From positions 1-64,000 of the forward strand of contig NZ_SRLA01000006.1 of assembly GCF_004745825.1 (NCBI RefSeq): 64,000 nt of DNA. The letters run 5' to 3'. This stretch comes from Hymenobacter fodinae (lineage in GTDB: Bacteria; Bacteroidota; Bacteroidia; Cytophagales; Hymenobacteraceae). Under the pieces are notes generated by a model. The model was not told the DNA's origin, searched no databases, and was given only the letters and a program-made list of their open reading frames with translations. The position numbers and the translations under genes are program-made. Position 1 is the stretch's first letter, and each line of letters begins with the position of its first letter. Shown here piece by piece: positions 34,517-44,131 of this stretch.

Positions 34517-35986
34517 TTAATTAAACATACCCACTGCGTTTTTACTAGGTAGCGCAGTCTTACCGGTCAGGAACAGGTCAACCTTACGGGCGGCTTCGCG
34601 GCCTTCGGAAATGGCCCATACCACCAACGACTGGCCCCGGCGCATGTCGCCGGCTACAAACACATTGGGGATGTTGGTTTGATAAGAGCTTTCGGCGGCG
34701 CGCACGTTGCCGCGCTCATCCACCGCTACACCAAGCTGTTCCAGCAAGCCCGCGTATTGGGGCGAGGCAAACCCCACGGCTAGCAATACCAGCTGGCAAG
34801 GAATTTCGCGCTCTGAACCCGCAATTTCCTCGAAGCGCAGGCGGCGGCCTAGTACGTCGGTTTCCCAGGTTACGTCCGTTACGAGCAGAGCACGCACCTG
34901 GCCTAGCTCGTCGCCGAGGAAGGCCTTGGTGTGAATGCCCCAGTAGCGCTGGCAGCCTTCTTCGTGGGAGGTGCTGGTGCGGAAGATGGCCGGCTCTTGC
35001 GGCCACGGCGTGTGGGCGGGCCGCTCGGTGCCGGGCTGGTGCATCATGGCGAACTGTGTGACGGAGCGCGCCTGCTGTCGGTTAGCCGTGCCCACGCAGT
35101 CGGAGCCCGTGTCGCCGCTCCCGATTACCACCACGTCTAGGCCAGTCGCCAGCACTTCGTCTTCAGAGAGGGGTAAGCTGCTCACGCGGCGATTGTGCTC
35201 GGTAAGGTACGGCATGGCGAAGTGAATACCCTGCAGTTCCCGGCCCGGAATAGGCAAATCGCGCGGGACGGTAGCCCCGCCAGAAAGTATCACTGCGTCG
35301 AAGGCCTCTGTTAGCTCAACCCCGGAAATGTCTTTCCCGATTTCGGTATTGCAGCGGAATACTACGCCGTCTTCCTCCAACAACTGAATGCGCCGGTCAA
35401 TTACCCATTTTTCCAGCTTAAAATCGGGCACACCGTAGCGCAGTAGTCCACCCGGCCGATCATCGCGCTCAAATACTGTTACGGAATGGCCAGCTTTGGT
35501 GAGCTGAGCGGCGGCGGCCAAGCCAGCTGGCCCCGAGCCCACTACTGCCACCATCTTCCCCGACTTCAGCACCGGTGCTGTGGGCTGCACGTAGCCCTTA
35601 ACAAACGCAATTTCGATGATGTGTTTCTCAATTTCCTCAATTGCCACCGGCGCCCGATTAATACTCAGCACGCACGCCGACTCGCAGGGCGCAGGACAGA
35701 TGCGGCCCGTAAACTCCGGGAAGTTGTTAGTGGAGGATAGAATGCGGTAGGCCTCTTCCCAGTCTTGCTGGTACACGGCGTCGTTGAACTCCGGGATGAT
35801 ATTACCCAGAGGGCAGCCCGAATGGCAGAACGGAATGCCACAGTCCATGCAGCGGGCCGCTTGTTTGGTCAGTTGGTCCTCCGAGAACATGCCCACAAAC
35901 TCACGGTTGTGCGCCACACGCTCCTGCGGAGCAGCCTTGGCTGGCAACTCCCGCTCAAATTCTTTGAATCCGGTGATATGTCCCAT
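34517..35986 (-). CDS. gltD: Glutamate synthase small (beta) subunit
   Basis: GltD passes electrons from NADPH through FAD and Fe-S clusters to GltB. The start at MGHITGFKEFEREL gives 489 residues. The cysteine clusters are CMDCGIPFCHSGCPLGN and CPAPCESAC. The FAD-binding word is VVGSGPAGLAAAAQL, and a second dinucleotide site is near VVVIGSGDTGSDCVG. It follows gltB on the minus strand, but a 145-base spacer with a perfect inverted repeat lies between them. Confidence 0.95.
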   Translation of the reverse strand: MGHITGFKEFERELPAKAAPQERVAHNREFVGMFSEDQLTKQAARCMDCGIPFCHSGCPLGNIIPEFNDAVYQQDWEEAYRILSSTNNFPEFTGRICPAPCESACVLSINRAPVAIEEIEKHIIEIAFVKGYVQPTAPVLKSGKMVAVVGSGPAGLAAAAQLTKAGHSVTVFERDDRPGGLLRYGVPDFKLEKWVIDRRIQLLEEDGVVFRCNTEIGKDISGVELTEAFDAVILSGGATVPRDLPIPGRELQGIHFAMPYLTEHNRRVSSLPLSEDEVLATGLDVVVIGSGDTGSDCVGTANRQQARSVTQFAMMHQPGTERPAHTPWPQEPAIFRTSTSHEEGCQRYWGIHTKAFLGDELGQVRALLVTDVTWETDVLGRRLRFEEIAGSEREIPCQLVLLAVGFASPQYAGLLEQLGVAVDERGNVRAAESSYQTNIPNVFVAGDMRRGQSLVVWAISEGREAARKVDLFLTGKTALPSKNAVGMFN

Positions 35987-36010
35987 GGGTATCATCAATC
36001 TTGTTTGCCT

Positions 36011-36107
36011 GTCATGTCGAGCTTGTCGAGACATCTCACGTGCTGACGGTGTGGTGGTAAGGTAACCAGACGGTGCGCGCGAGATGTCTCGACAAGCTCG
36101 ACATGAC
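36011..36107. repeat. Intergenic inverted repeat, family B (GTCATGTCGAGC)
   Basis: Perfect 27-bp arms (36011-36037 and 36081-36107) begin GTCATGTCGAGCTTGTCGAG and flank a 43-base loop. The element lies inside the gltB-gltD transcript. Its outer GTCAT..GTCGAG design is like family A with a different core. Confidence 0.85.
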
Positions 36108-36131
36108 GTTTCAATTTGGTTTGCCAGGCCA

Positions 36132-39100
36132 TTACCGTTCGGCCGGCTCGTACTGCGCTGCTTGGAGCACCTTCTTGTATTCCGAGGGGAAGACCTTCAC
36201 GAAGTGGCTGGTTTCTTCATGCCAGTTGCCGAGCAGATAGACGGCCAACTGGCTGCCGGTGAGCTGCTGGTGCTTACGCAGGAGAGCCTGAATTTGAGCT
36301 TCATCGTCGAGGTCGAGCGGGTCTAGCTCGACCATTTCGAGGTTGCAGTTGTCGCGGAAGGTGCCTTCGGGGTCGTATACCCAGGCGATGCCGCCGCTCA
36401 TGCCCGCTGCGAAGTTGCGGCCGGTTTTGCCCAGAATGAGGGCGCGGCCGCCGGTCATGTATTCGCAGCCATGGTCGCCGACGCCTTCCACCACGGCCGT
36501 AGCGCCGGAGTTACGCACCGCAAACCGCTCCCCGGCCTGCCCCCGCACGAACAGCTCACCGGAAGTGGCACCGTACAGCGCCACGTTGCCGATAATGATG
36601 TTCTGCTCCGGCACAAAATGGCCGTTAGGAGCCGGGTAAATGGCCAGCTGAGCGCCCGATAGGCCCTTGCCCACGTAGTCGTTGGCTTCACCTTCCAGCG
36701 CAAACGAAAGTCCTTTGGCGCAGAACGCCCCGAAGCTCTGGCCCGCCGAACCGCGGAACGTGTAATTGATGGTGTTGTCGGGGAGGCCGGGGCCGTGGTA
36801 GCGCTTGGCAATTTCGTTGGACAGCAGCGTGCCAATGGTGCGGTCGGTGTTGCGGACTTCGAAGGAAGCAAACACCGGAATTCGTTCTTCCAGCGCCGGT
36901 TGGGCGTGATGGAGCAGTTGCCAGTCGAGGATGTTTTCTAGACCATGGTCCTGCTGCTCGCTATTGTAGAGCGTGCCCTTGGAGGGGTTGGCCACGGCCT
37001 GCAGTAAGTCGGAAAGGTCCAGGGTGCGGGCCTTCCAGTGCGTGATATCCTCGCGCACTTTCAAGAACTGTGTGCGGCCCACCATTTCATTTACCGTCCG
37101 GAAGCCCAGTTCGGCCATGATTTCGCGTAGCTCTTCAGCTAAAAAGCGGAACAGGTTCACGATGTGCTCCGGCTGGCCCGTGAACAGCTTGCGCAGCTCG
37201 GGGTCTTGAGTAGCCACGCCCACGGGGCAGGTATTAAGGTGGCACTTGCGCATCAGGATGCAGCCGCCCGCAATGAGGGCGGCGGTGGCCACCCCCCATT
37301 CTTCAGCGCCCAATAGAGCTGCCACGGCCAAGTCGCGGCCGGTTTTAATCTGCCCATCAGCCTGCAGCACTACGCGGCTGCGCAGCTGGTTACGCACCAG
37401 GGTTTGATGAGCTTCCGCTAGGCCTAGCTCCCAGGGCAAACCCGCGTGCTTGATGGAGCTCATGGGTGAAGCACCGGTGCCGCCGTCATAGCCCGCAATC
37501 AGAATAACATCGGCGTGGGCCTTGGCAACCCCGGCGGCAATGGTGCCCACCCCGGCCTTGCTCACCAGCTTCACGTTGATGCGAGCAGCGCGGTTAGCGT
37601 TTTTCAGGTCGAAGATGAGCTGGGCCAAGTCTTCAATGGAATAGATATCGTGGTGGGGCGGGGGCGAGATGAGGCCTACGCCGGGGGTGGCATGGCGCAC
37701 TTTGGCAATCCACTCGTCTACCTTATGGCCGGGAAGTTGGCCGCCCTCGCCGGGCTTAGCTCCCTGGGCCATTTTGATTTGCAGCTCGTCAGCGTTGGTG
37801 AGGTAGTGGGCCGTGACGCCAAAGCGGGCCGAGGCTATCTGCTTAATGGCCGAGCGCATAGAATCGCCGTTGGGCAGGTGCTCGTAGCGCATGGGGTCCT
37901 CGCCGCCCTCGCCGGTGTTGCTCTTGCCCCCAATGCGGTTCATGGCAATGGCCAGGGTGCTGTGCGCCTCGTGCGAAATCGAACCAAAGGACATAGCCCC
38001 GGTAGCAAACCGCTTCATAATGCTTTCGGCGGGCTCTACTTCCTCCAGGGCAATGGCTGGGCGGTGGTGGGCAAAGTCGAGCAGGCCGCGTAGGGTAAAC
38101 ATGCGCTCGGGCTGCTCATTGAGCAAGCGGGCGTACCGCTGGTATACCTCGTAGTTGCCCGTACGCGTAGCGTGCTGAAGCAGGTGCACGGTTTCGGGGT
38201 TGAACATGTGGGCCTCACCGCGGCGGCGCCACTGGTAAACTCCTCCTTCCGGCAGAAGCTGCTGCTCTTCCTGAGTGCTAGTTTTGAACCCCTGAAACTG
38301 CTTGTATAAGGTTTCGCGTGCAATTTCATCAAGGCCTAGGCCACCAATGCGCGTTACAGCTCCGGTGAAATATTGGTCTACTACCTCCTGGTTGAGGCCC
38401 AGAATCTCGAACACCTGCGCGCCGTGGTACGACTGCAGCGTGGAGATGCCCATCTTCGAGAAGATCTTCAGTAGCCCGTCACACACCGCCTTGATGTAGT
38501 TCTTGGCGAGTTGCGGGTAATCCTGAGAAGTGTTGAACTGGCCCCCCGCGTGCATGGTCTGCACCGTGGAGAGGGCCAAATAGGGGTTGATGGCCGTGGC
38601 CCCAAAGGCTAGCAAACAGGCAAAATGATGTACTTCCCATACGTCGCCGGCCTCCACTACCAGGCCTACGGAGCCGCGGTATCCTTTCCGGATCAGGTGG
38701 TGATGCACGGCAGATACCGCCAGCAGCGACGGAATTGGCGCGTGCTTGGAGTCCAGGCCACGGTCCGACAAGATTAATACCTCAAACCCATCATTCACCG
38801 CATCCTCGGCGTAGCGGCACAGGCGGTCGAGGCCGGCTGCCAGGGAGCCGGGCTTGCCGTCGGCTTTGAAGTAGGAAAGCAGCGTCTTGGCGTTGAACAT
38901 GCCCGTGTCGATGCTGCGTAGCTTTTCCAACTCGTGGTTGGTGAGAATGGGCTGGTGCAGGGCTACGCAATGGCAATGCATTTTATCCTCATCGAGAATA
39001 TTGCCGTTGTTGCCGATGAAGGTGGCCAGGCTCATCACCAGCCGCTCCCGAATGGGGTCGATAGGTGGGTTGGTTACCTGCGCAAAGAACTGCTTGAAGT

Positions 39101-40655
39101 AGCTGCTCAGATGCTGGGGCTGGTCGGAAAGTACGGCCAGGGGCACGTCTACACCCATGGAGCCGATGGGCTCCTTACCCTCTAGCGCCATGGGCGTGAT
39201 GAGCGTGTCAATATCTTCGCGGGTGTAGCCAAACACCTGGTGGTACTTGAATACGGCGTCGGCGGCGAGGTCGGAGAACACCTGCCGGGGCTCGGGTAGC
39301 TCCTCCAGCCGTATCTGGTACTCATCGAGCCACTGGCCGTAGGGCTGCCGGGCGGCGGCTTGGGCCTTCAATTCTTCATCGGTAATAATCTGGCCGGCTA
39401 CAGTGTCGAGCAGCAGCATCTTGCCGGGCTGCAGGCGGCCTTTCTTCTCCACAATGGAGTCGGGGATGGTGAGTACCCCGGTTTCGGAGGCCACCATTAC
39501 GCGCCCATCGTTGGTGACGATATAGCGCAGGGGCCGCAGGCCGTTGCGGTCGAGCATGGCACCCAGCATTTGGCCATCGGTAAACAGCAGCGCCGCCGGG
39601 CCGTCCCAAGGCGCCATAAACGTGGCGTGGAACTCGTAGAAAGCCTTTTTCAGCGGGTCCATCTGGGTGTTGCCGTCCCAGGCTTCGGGCACCAGCATCA
39701 TCATCACGTGCGGCAACGAGCGGCCCGAGTGCAGCAGAATCTCTACGATATTATCGAGGCAGGCGGAGTCAGACTGATGGCTGTCGATAACCGGCAGGAG
39801 CATGTCCATTTCCTCCGCCGAGAAGTACGGCGACACGTAGCTGCGCACCCCGGCATAAAACCAGTTCAGGTTACCCCGCAGCGTATTTATCTCGCCATTA
39901 TGCGCCAGCAACCGGAAGGGCTGTGCCAACCGCCACGATGGAAACGTGTTGGTAGAGAAGCGCGAGTGCACCATGCCAAAGCCCGAGGTCACGCGCTCAT
40001 CCGATAAATCGGGGAAGTAGCCGCGCACCTGATAGGTGGTCAGCTGGCCTTTATAGACAATGACTTTGCAGGAGAGCGAGGCAAAGTAAAAATCCTCGGC
40101 TGCGTCGGGCACTTGCTCCTGCACCAGCTTGGTGATATAGCGCCGCAGCACATACAGCTTGCGCTCAAAATCTTCGGTAGTGGCTAGGCCAGTGGGGCGC
40201 GCCACAAATACCTGCTCAATGCTAGGTTCGGCGGCAAGTGCCGTGGGGCCAATGCCCACCGGATTAACCGGCACCGGTCGGTAACCTAATATGGAGAGGC
40301 CTAGCGTATCACCGGCGGCCTTAACTACGGCCCTGCAAGCTGCTTGCGCTGTAGCGTCTTTGGGCAGAAACAGCATGCCTATACCGTAATGTCCGGGCTC
40401 GGGCAGCCGGATGTTGAGGGCCGTGCACTCTTCCAGCAGAAACCAATGGGGGAGCTGCAGCAGCAGGCCCGCTCCGTCGCCCGAGTCGGAGTCGCAGCCA
40501 CAGGCGCCGCGGTGCTCCATGTTTTCGAGCATGGTGAGGGCATCCGTAATAATCTGGTGCGATTTGCGGCCGTTGAGGTCGGCAATAAACCCCGTACCAC
40601 AGGCATCATGTTCGAACTCGGGGCGGTAGAGGCCCTGCGGGTTGTCGGGTGTCAT
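36132..40655 (-). CDS. gltB: Glutamate synthase large (alpha) subunit
   Basis: GltB makes two glutamates from glutamine and 2-oxoglutarate. The start MTPDNPQGLYRPEFEHDACG places a short propeptide before the catalytic N-terminal Cys19 of the class II glutaminase domain (to about residue 430). A central domain and the FMN-binding synthase domain follow (words IAGYDGGTGASPMSSIKHAG and GEGGQLPGHKV). The 3Fe-4S word is KCHLNTCPVGVATQ, and the C-terminal beta-helix domain holds GGRALILGKTGRNFAAGMSGG. The 1507-residue length is normal. Two GGCCTAGGCC-type clusters lie inside the gene. Confidence 0.96.
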   Translation of the reverse strand: MTPDNPQGLYRPEFEHDACGTGFIADLNGRKSHQIITDALTMLENMEHRGACGCDSDSGDGAGLLLQLPHWFLLEECTALNIRLPEPGHYGIGMLFLPKDATAQAACRAVVKAAGDTLGLSILGYRPVPVNPVGIGPTALAAEPSIEQVFVARPTGLATTEDFERKLYVLRRYITKLVQEQVPDAAEDFYFASLSCKVIVYKGQLTTYQVRGYFPDLSDERVTSGFGMVHSRFSTNTFPSWRLAQPFRLLAHNGEINTLRGNLNWFYAGVRSYVSPYFSAEEMDMLLPVIDSHQSDSACLDNIVEILLHSGRSLPHVMMMLVPEAWDGNTQMDPLKKAFYEFHATFMAPWDGPAALLFTDGQMLGAMLDRNGLRPLRYIVTNDGRVMVASETGVLTIPDSIVEKKGRLQPGKMLLLDTVAGQIITDEELKAQAAARQPYGQWLDEYQIRLEELPEPRQVFSDLAADAVFKYHQVFGYTREDIDTLITPMALEGKEPIGSMGVDVPLAVLSDQPQHLSSYFKQFFAQVTNPPIDPIRERLVMSLATFIGNNGNILDEDKMHCHCVALHQPILTNHELEKLRSIDTGMFNAKTLLSYFKADGKPGSLAAGLDRLCRYAEDAVNDGFEVLILSDRGLDSKHAPIPSLLAVSAVHHHLIRKGYRGSVGLVVEAGDVWEVHHFACLLAFGATAINPYLALSTVQTMHAGGQFNTSQDYPQLAKNYIKAVCDGLLKIFSKMGISTLQSYHGAQVFEILGLNQEVVDQYFTGAVTRIGGLGLDEIARETLYKQFQGFKTSTQEEQQLLPEGGVYQWRRRGEAHMFNPETVHLLQHATRTGNYEVYQRYARLLNEQPERMFTLRGLLDFAHHRPAIALEEVEPAESIMKRFATGAMSFGSISHEAHSTLAIAMNRIGGKSNTGEGGEDPMRYEHLPNGDSMRSAIKQIASARFGVTAHYLTNADELQIKMAQGAKPGEGGQLPGHKVDEWIAKVRHATPGVGLISPPPHHDIYSIEDLAQLIFDLKNANRAARINVKLVSKAGVGTIAAGVAKAHADVILIAGYDGGTGASPMSSIKHAGLPWELGLAEAHQTLVRNQLRSRVVLQADGQIKTGRDLAVAALLGAEEWGVATAALIAGGCILMRKCHLNTCPVGVATQDPELRKLFTGQPEHIVNLFRFLAEELREIMAELGFRTVNEMVGRTQFLKVREDITHWKARTLDLSDLLQAVANPSKGTLYNSEQQDHGLENILDWQLLHHAQPALEERIPVFASFEVRNTDRTIGTLLSNEIAKRYHGPGLPDNTINYTFRGSAGQSFGAFCAKGLSFALEGEANDYVGKGLSGAQLAIYPAPNGHFVPEQNIIIGNVALYGATSGELFVRGQAGERFAVRNSGATAVVEGVGDHGCEYMTGGRALILGKTGRNFAAGMSGGIAWVYDPEGTFRDNCNLEMVELDPLDLDDEAQIQALLRKHQQLTGSQLAVYLLGNWHEETSHFVKVFPSEYKKVLQAAQYEPAER

Positions 40656-41206
40656 CGGAAAGTGGCGTCGTGGTTGGAGAGGAAGTCGACTCGGCGCAGC
40701 AGGCCGAATTAGCAAGATATTCCTCCCGGCTAGGCTACCACGTGGCTCTAGGCCACTCTTACGATTTTCAAACGTTGCTGTAAGTGTATGATTTATTTAG
40801 TAAATAATTGACTTACTGATATTTAAGATGCTGCTGATTGTGTTCTCGACTACACTGTCAGATGCAGCGAAAAACGCTCAGTAATTAGTCAGTCGCCCCG
40901 TAATGCAATGCTACATGTAATAGAGAGGGCGACATGAAACTGTCGAAACTCTTTTTTGAAGCGTTGCCAGCAGCAGCTCAGCACCAGCAGTTGCTGGCAC
41001 AGAGGAGTAAGGCATCAGTTCAGACCACATCTTGCTGGCTCCTTGAGCTTCAGTTCCTTCTTTCTCTTGGCGCAGTAGGCGCGGCTGCGGTAGGGGAGTC
41101 TGCGTGGGGGAAGTAGCAGGAGGGAAGGATACGGAACGGGTTCGGAATTCGAGGATCTGACAAGCAAGCCTCACCAAGGGGCCTAGACAAATCCAACCAC
41201 ATTTCG
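40656..41206. other. Long intergenic region upstream of gltB and greA
   Basis: About 550 bases lie between the gltB start (minus) and the greA promoter. The left half is AT-rich around 40790-40830 (candidate gltB promoter zone) and has one CTAGGCCACT motif at 40748. No RNA motif was recognised. One short frame is listed separately. Confidence 0.6.
40934..41116 (+). CDS. Possible small ORF in the gltB-greA gap
   Basis: A 60-residue frame starts MKLSKLFFEALPAAAQHQQL after a purine-rich GAGAGGGCGAC. It has a Ser/Cys/Leu-rich middle and ends GAAAVGESAWGK. No family is recognised and the codon pattern is not distinctive. It may be spurious; it is recorded only because the gap is otherwise empty. 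Confidence 0.15.
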   Translation: MKLSKLFFEALPAAAQHQQLLAQRSKASVQTTSCWLLELQFLLSLGAVGAAAVGESAWGK

Positions 41207-41214
41207 TATATTTG
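41207..41214 (+). promoter_or_regulatory. -7 element TATATTTG upstream of greA
   Basis: This is an exact TAnnTTTG match. A transcript started about 7 bases later would enter the hairpin at 41230 almost at once. Confidence 0.5.
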
Positions 41215-41229
41215 CCTAAACCTGTTCGG

Positions 41230-41269
41230 GGAGAACGGCCAGCCATGCTGGCCGTTCTCCTTGTTTTTT
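41230..41269 (+). terminator. Intrinsic terminator or attenuator in the greA leader
   Basis: GGAGAACGGCCAGC pairs perfectly with GCTGGCCGTTCTCC around CAT and is followed by TTGTTTTTT. It lies between the TATATTTG element and the greA ATG at 41290, so it would abort a transcript from that promoter unless read-through occurs. Confidence 0.75.
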
Positions 41270-41289
41270 GAGCTTACCATCACCCCACC

Positions 41290-41763
41290 ATGTCTACTAT
41301 CAACTACTATACTCCGGAAGGTCTTCAGAAGCTGAAGGATGAGCTACAGGACCTCAAAATCCGTGGCCGGGCCAAGGCCGCTGACGACCTGCGTGAAGCC
41401 CGCGACAAAGGCGACCTGAGCGAAAATGCGGAGTACGACGCGGCCAAGGAAGCCCAAGGGTTGCTTGAACTCAAGATTTCCAAACTAGAGGAAATCGTGG
41501 GCAACGCCCGCATCCTCGACGAATCAAACCTGGACACCAGCAAGGTGCTCATCATGAGCAAGGTGAAGCTGAAGAACCTGAAGAATAACATGGTTCTCGA
41601 CTACACTCTGGTAGCAGAAGAGGAAGCCAACCTGGCCGCCGGCAAAATCTCGGTGAAATCACCCATCGGCAAAGGCCTGCTGGGCAAATCGGCTGGCGAC
41701 ACCGCCGAAATTACGGTGCCCGCTGGTAAGCTGCAGTTTGAAATTCTGGAAATCAGCCGGTAA
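41290..41763 (+). CDS. greA: Transcription elongation factor GreA
   Basis: GreA rescues backtracked RNA polymerase by stimulating transcript cleavage. The 157-residue protein has an N-terminal coiled coil with the tip word AREKGDLSENAEY-like ARDKGDLSENAEYDAAKE (the acidic D and E of the tip are present). The C-terminal FKBP-like domain contains KSPIGKGLLGKSAGDTAEI. The leader carries a terminator-like hairpin, so greA may be autoregulated by attenuation (inference). Confidence 0.96.
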   Translation: MSTINYYTPEGLQKLKDELQDLKIRGRAKAADDLREARDKGDLSENAEYDAAKEAQGLLELKISKLEEIVGNARILDESNLDTSKVLIMSKVKLKNLKNNMVLDYTLVAEEEANLAAGKISVKSPIGKGLLGKSAGDTAEITVPAGKLQFEILEISR

Positions 41764-41822
41764 CGGTGAAGTTGTGAAGGGTGAAATGGCGAAGTAGTCA
41801 TTTTACCGCTTTCTGCTTTTGG

Positions 41823-41852
41823 AAAGGGCGAAGCCACCGGCTTCGCCCTTTT
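41823..41852. terminator. Terminator after greA
   Basis: AAAGGGCGAAGCC pairs with GGCTTCGCCCTTTT around ACC. It is a compact intrinsic terminator about 60 bases after the greA stop. Confidence 0.8.
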
Positions 41853-42013
41853 GCGTTTTGCCTCGTACTTTGGAGCGCTAGGCCACTCCCCGCCTGCGCA
41901 AGGCCGTATACTGGCCTAGCGTTGAGGTTTCAGCCCTTTTCAACTGGAAAGTCCAAACGCCTGCAACCCTAGTATCTCAACCTGACCTTTTCTCTACTTC
42001 ACAACTTCACCAT

Positions 42014-42901
42014 ATGCCCTCCATCTTCTCCCGCATCGTTTCCGGCGAGCTGCCTGCTTACAAGGTGGCCGAAGACGAGCAACACTTAGCCTTTCTGGAC
42101 ATTACGCCGCTAGTGGAAGGCCACACCTTAGTTATTCCGAAGAAAGAGGTCGACTATATTTTTGATTTGCCTCCGGCCGAGCTGGCAGCCCTGCACCAGT
42201 TTGCCCAGCGCGTAGCCAAGGGCGTGCAGGCGGCCGTGCCGTGCCGGCGCATTGGGGTGGCCGTGATAGGCCTAGAGGTGCCCCACGCCCACATCCACCT
42301 CATTCCGATGAACAACGTGTCGGACATGAACTTTGCTAACCCCAAAATCAAGGTGGCGGAAGCGCGTATGAAGGAACTGGCCGCTGCCATCAGCGCCCAG
42401 GTGCCCGGTGCCACCGGGGCAGCTCGGGTAGCTGCGCTAGATACTAAGGGAGGCCGCGAAACTGAGGAAGCTAACGAGCCAACTGCTTCTGCTACTTCCA
42501 CCGCAGCCCCCAATGCCGCACTAGGCCAGTTGCAGCAGCTCACCAAGGGGCTGTATTTTGTAAGTGAGTCGGATGCGCCGCTGGAAGCCGTGAGCTTTCC
42601 CGCACCCAGCGGTAGCCTGACTGATGCGGAGCTGGCGAAGCTCGCCGGGCAACCTGCCGATACGAAAGTGGAGAAGCAGGAGCTGACTTATTTCCTGCGC
42701 AACCATACCGCCGACAAAGGCGTGCTTGGCGATGCTGCGCTGGCTAACCGTTTCAAGGCTCTGCAGATGTTCCTGAAGCAAGAGCTCGAAGATGTGCAGG
42801 TCTACCGCTTCGGCAGCGGCCCCCAGGTGCCAGTACTAGCCTTCGGCAAAACGGAGGATGGCAAACTGGCCGGCTTTAAAACCGTGCTGACGGAAACCTA
42901 G
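42014..42901 (+). CDS. HIT-family hydrolase fused to a nuclease-A-inhibitor-like domain
   Basis: This 295-residue fusion has an N-terminal HIT domain (1-130) that begins SIFSRIVSGELPAYKV and contains the histidine triad H91, H93 and H95 in VPHAHIHLIP. It should hydrolyse or transfer nucleotides from dinucleotide-type substrates. A low-complexity Ala/Thr/Glu linker (about 130-170) leads to a C-terminal domain (about 173-295) that resembles the NuiA family: LTKGLYFVSESDAPLEAV, LTDAELAKLAGQPADTKVE and VPVLAFGKTEDGKLAGFKT. NuiA of Anabaena inhibits the DRGH nuclease NucA, and such a nuclease is encoded 4 kb away. The stop TAG lies inside CTAGGCC. Confidence 0.8.
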   Translation: MPSIFSRIVSGELPAYKVAEDEQHLAFLDITPLVEGHTLVIPKKEVDYIFDLPPAELAALHQFAQRVAKGVQAAVPCRRIGVAVIGLEVPHAHIHLIPMNNVSDMNFANPKIKVAEARMKELAAAISAQVPGATGAARVAALDTKGGRETEEANEPTASATSTAAPNAALGQLQQLTKGLYFVSESDAPLEAVSFPAPSGSLTDAELAKLAGQPADTKVEKQELTYFLRNHTADKGVLGDAALANRFKALQMFLKQELEDVQVYRFGSGPQVPVLAFGKTEDGKLAGFKTVLTET

Positions 42902-42912
42902 GCCACCGGGCC

Positions 42913-42958
42913 CAAAAGCCAGAAGGCGCAGAATCAGTTCTGCGCCTTCTGGCTTTTG
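42913..42958. terminator. Bidirectional terminator
   Basis: CAAAAGCCAGAAGGCGCAGA pairs perfectly with its complement over 20 bp around a 6-base loop, between the convergent HIT and AI-2E-type genes. A/T tracts are on both outer sides. Confidence 0.85.
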
Positions 42959-42963
42959 AAACT

Positions 42964-44064
42964 TCAGGTCGCTGCAGGGCCTGACTCAGCATCGGGCTCC
43001 ACGTGGGGAATGTTGTCAATCTTGCGGCCCCGGAATTTAGGCCGAAGCTGGTTTTCGCGCTCAAACACCTGCATGAGCACAATGAAGTAGGAGAGCAGCA
43101 GCGGGCCTAGCACCAGGCCCAGAATGCCGAAAATCTCCACCCCGAGCACCACACCTGCCAGGGTAATGAGCGGATGAATATTACCCATGCGCTTGGCTAG
43201 CACAATGCGCAATAGGTTGTCGATGTTCATGATGACAATCAGTCCCACCAGTAGAATCCCGACGCCCTGCCCCGTATGACCTTGGGTGAGCTTCAGAATG
43301 GCCGCTGGGCCCCAGACCAAGGGCGTGCCGAGTACCGGAATGAATGCCAAGAAAAAGGCTACCACGCCCCAGAACAGCGCATCTGGAACCTGGAACACCC
43401 ATAAGGCTAGGCCAGTAAGCGTGGCCTGCACCAGTGAGATGAGCGCTTGCCCGAGCACATTGGCATTCACCGTGTTTTTTAAAGACTCACCCAGCTCATG
43501 CAGAGTGCTGGTACGAAATGGCAGGTAGCGACGCAGTCCGCGCAAAAAGCCCGCTTCCTGTGTAAACATGAAGTAAAGCGTGAACAACATCAGGCCAATA
43601 ACCACGGCGAAATGCAGCAGGCCACTCGCCAATGAAGGCAGCCGCTGGCTGATCCAGCTCACACTCTGCTGCAGCAGTGAGCGTACGTTTTGCTCAGTAG
43701 TAAACCGGTAACCCGTTTTCTGCTCAATGGTGTGCAGTACGGTCATAATCTGGCTGGTATCTTGACCGTAATGCCGGATGCGGTCAACCAGCATCAAGCT
43801 CAGCGCAGAAAAGGGCAGGATTATAACGACAAAGGCAAATACCAGCAGCCCGATGGTGACGGCTTGGCGGTTCCAGCCGCGGCGGTGAACCAAGGCCTTA
43901 AACCACGGCCGGAACACCACAAACAGAATACCCGCACCCAGGAAAGCAGTGGTATAGCTTCCTAGCCCGAGCAAAATGAGCGTAGCCAGCCCCACCAGGC
44001 ACAAGATTAGCAGCACGTATTGCTGCCGCGGGGTATAGATATTGTCGGAGGGAGCAACGGGCAT
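42964..44064 (-). CDS. AI-2E/PerM family membrane permease
   Basis: This 366-residue protein has about seven membrane helices, in the usual arrangement of two pairs, a hydrophilic coiled region (about 130-200) and a C-terminal bundle. Family words are FVVFRPWFKALVHRR, FFLAFIPVLGTPLVWGPAAI and GILGLVLGPLLLSYF. Members have been linked to autoinducer-2 export, Na+/H+ antiport or are simply unknown, so no substrate is assigned. The C-terminus is soluble. Confidence 0.85.
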   Translation of the reverse strand: MPVAPSDNIYTPRQQYVLLILCLVGLATLILLGLGSYTTAFLGAGILFVVFRPWFKALVHRRGWNRQAVTIGLLVFAFVVIILPFSALSLMLVDRIRHYGQDTSQIMTVLHTIEQKTGYRFTTEQNVRSLLQQSVSWISQRLPSLASGLLHFAVVIGLMLFTLYFMFTQEAGFLRGLRRYLPFRTSTLHELGESLKNTVNANVLGQALISLVQATLTGLALWVFQVPDALFWGVVAFFLAFIPVLGTPLVWGPAAILKLTQGHTGQGVGILLVGLIVIMNIDNLLRIVLAKRMGNIHPLITLAGVVLGVEIFGILGLVLGPLLLSYFIVLMQVFERENQLRPKFRGRKIDNIPHVEPDAESGPAAT

Positions 44065-44131
44065 GGGCAGTCGGAATGCGGTGAAGCGTAAAAATACGGA
44101 TAAGATAGTCCGACTGCTATATAAGAGCCAG

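Noticed and set aside
40911..41246. 111-codon minus-strand frame upstream of greA
   Set aside because: It runs through the greA promoter and terminator hairpin, has no domain, and its composition looks non-coding.
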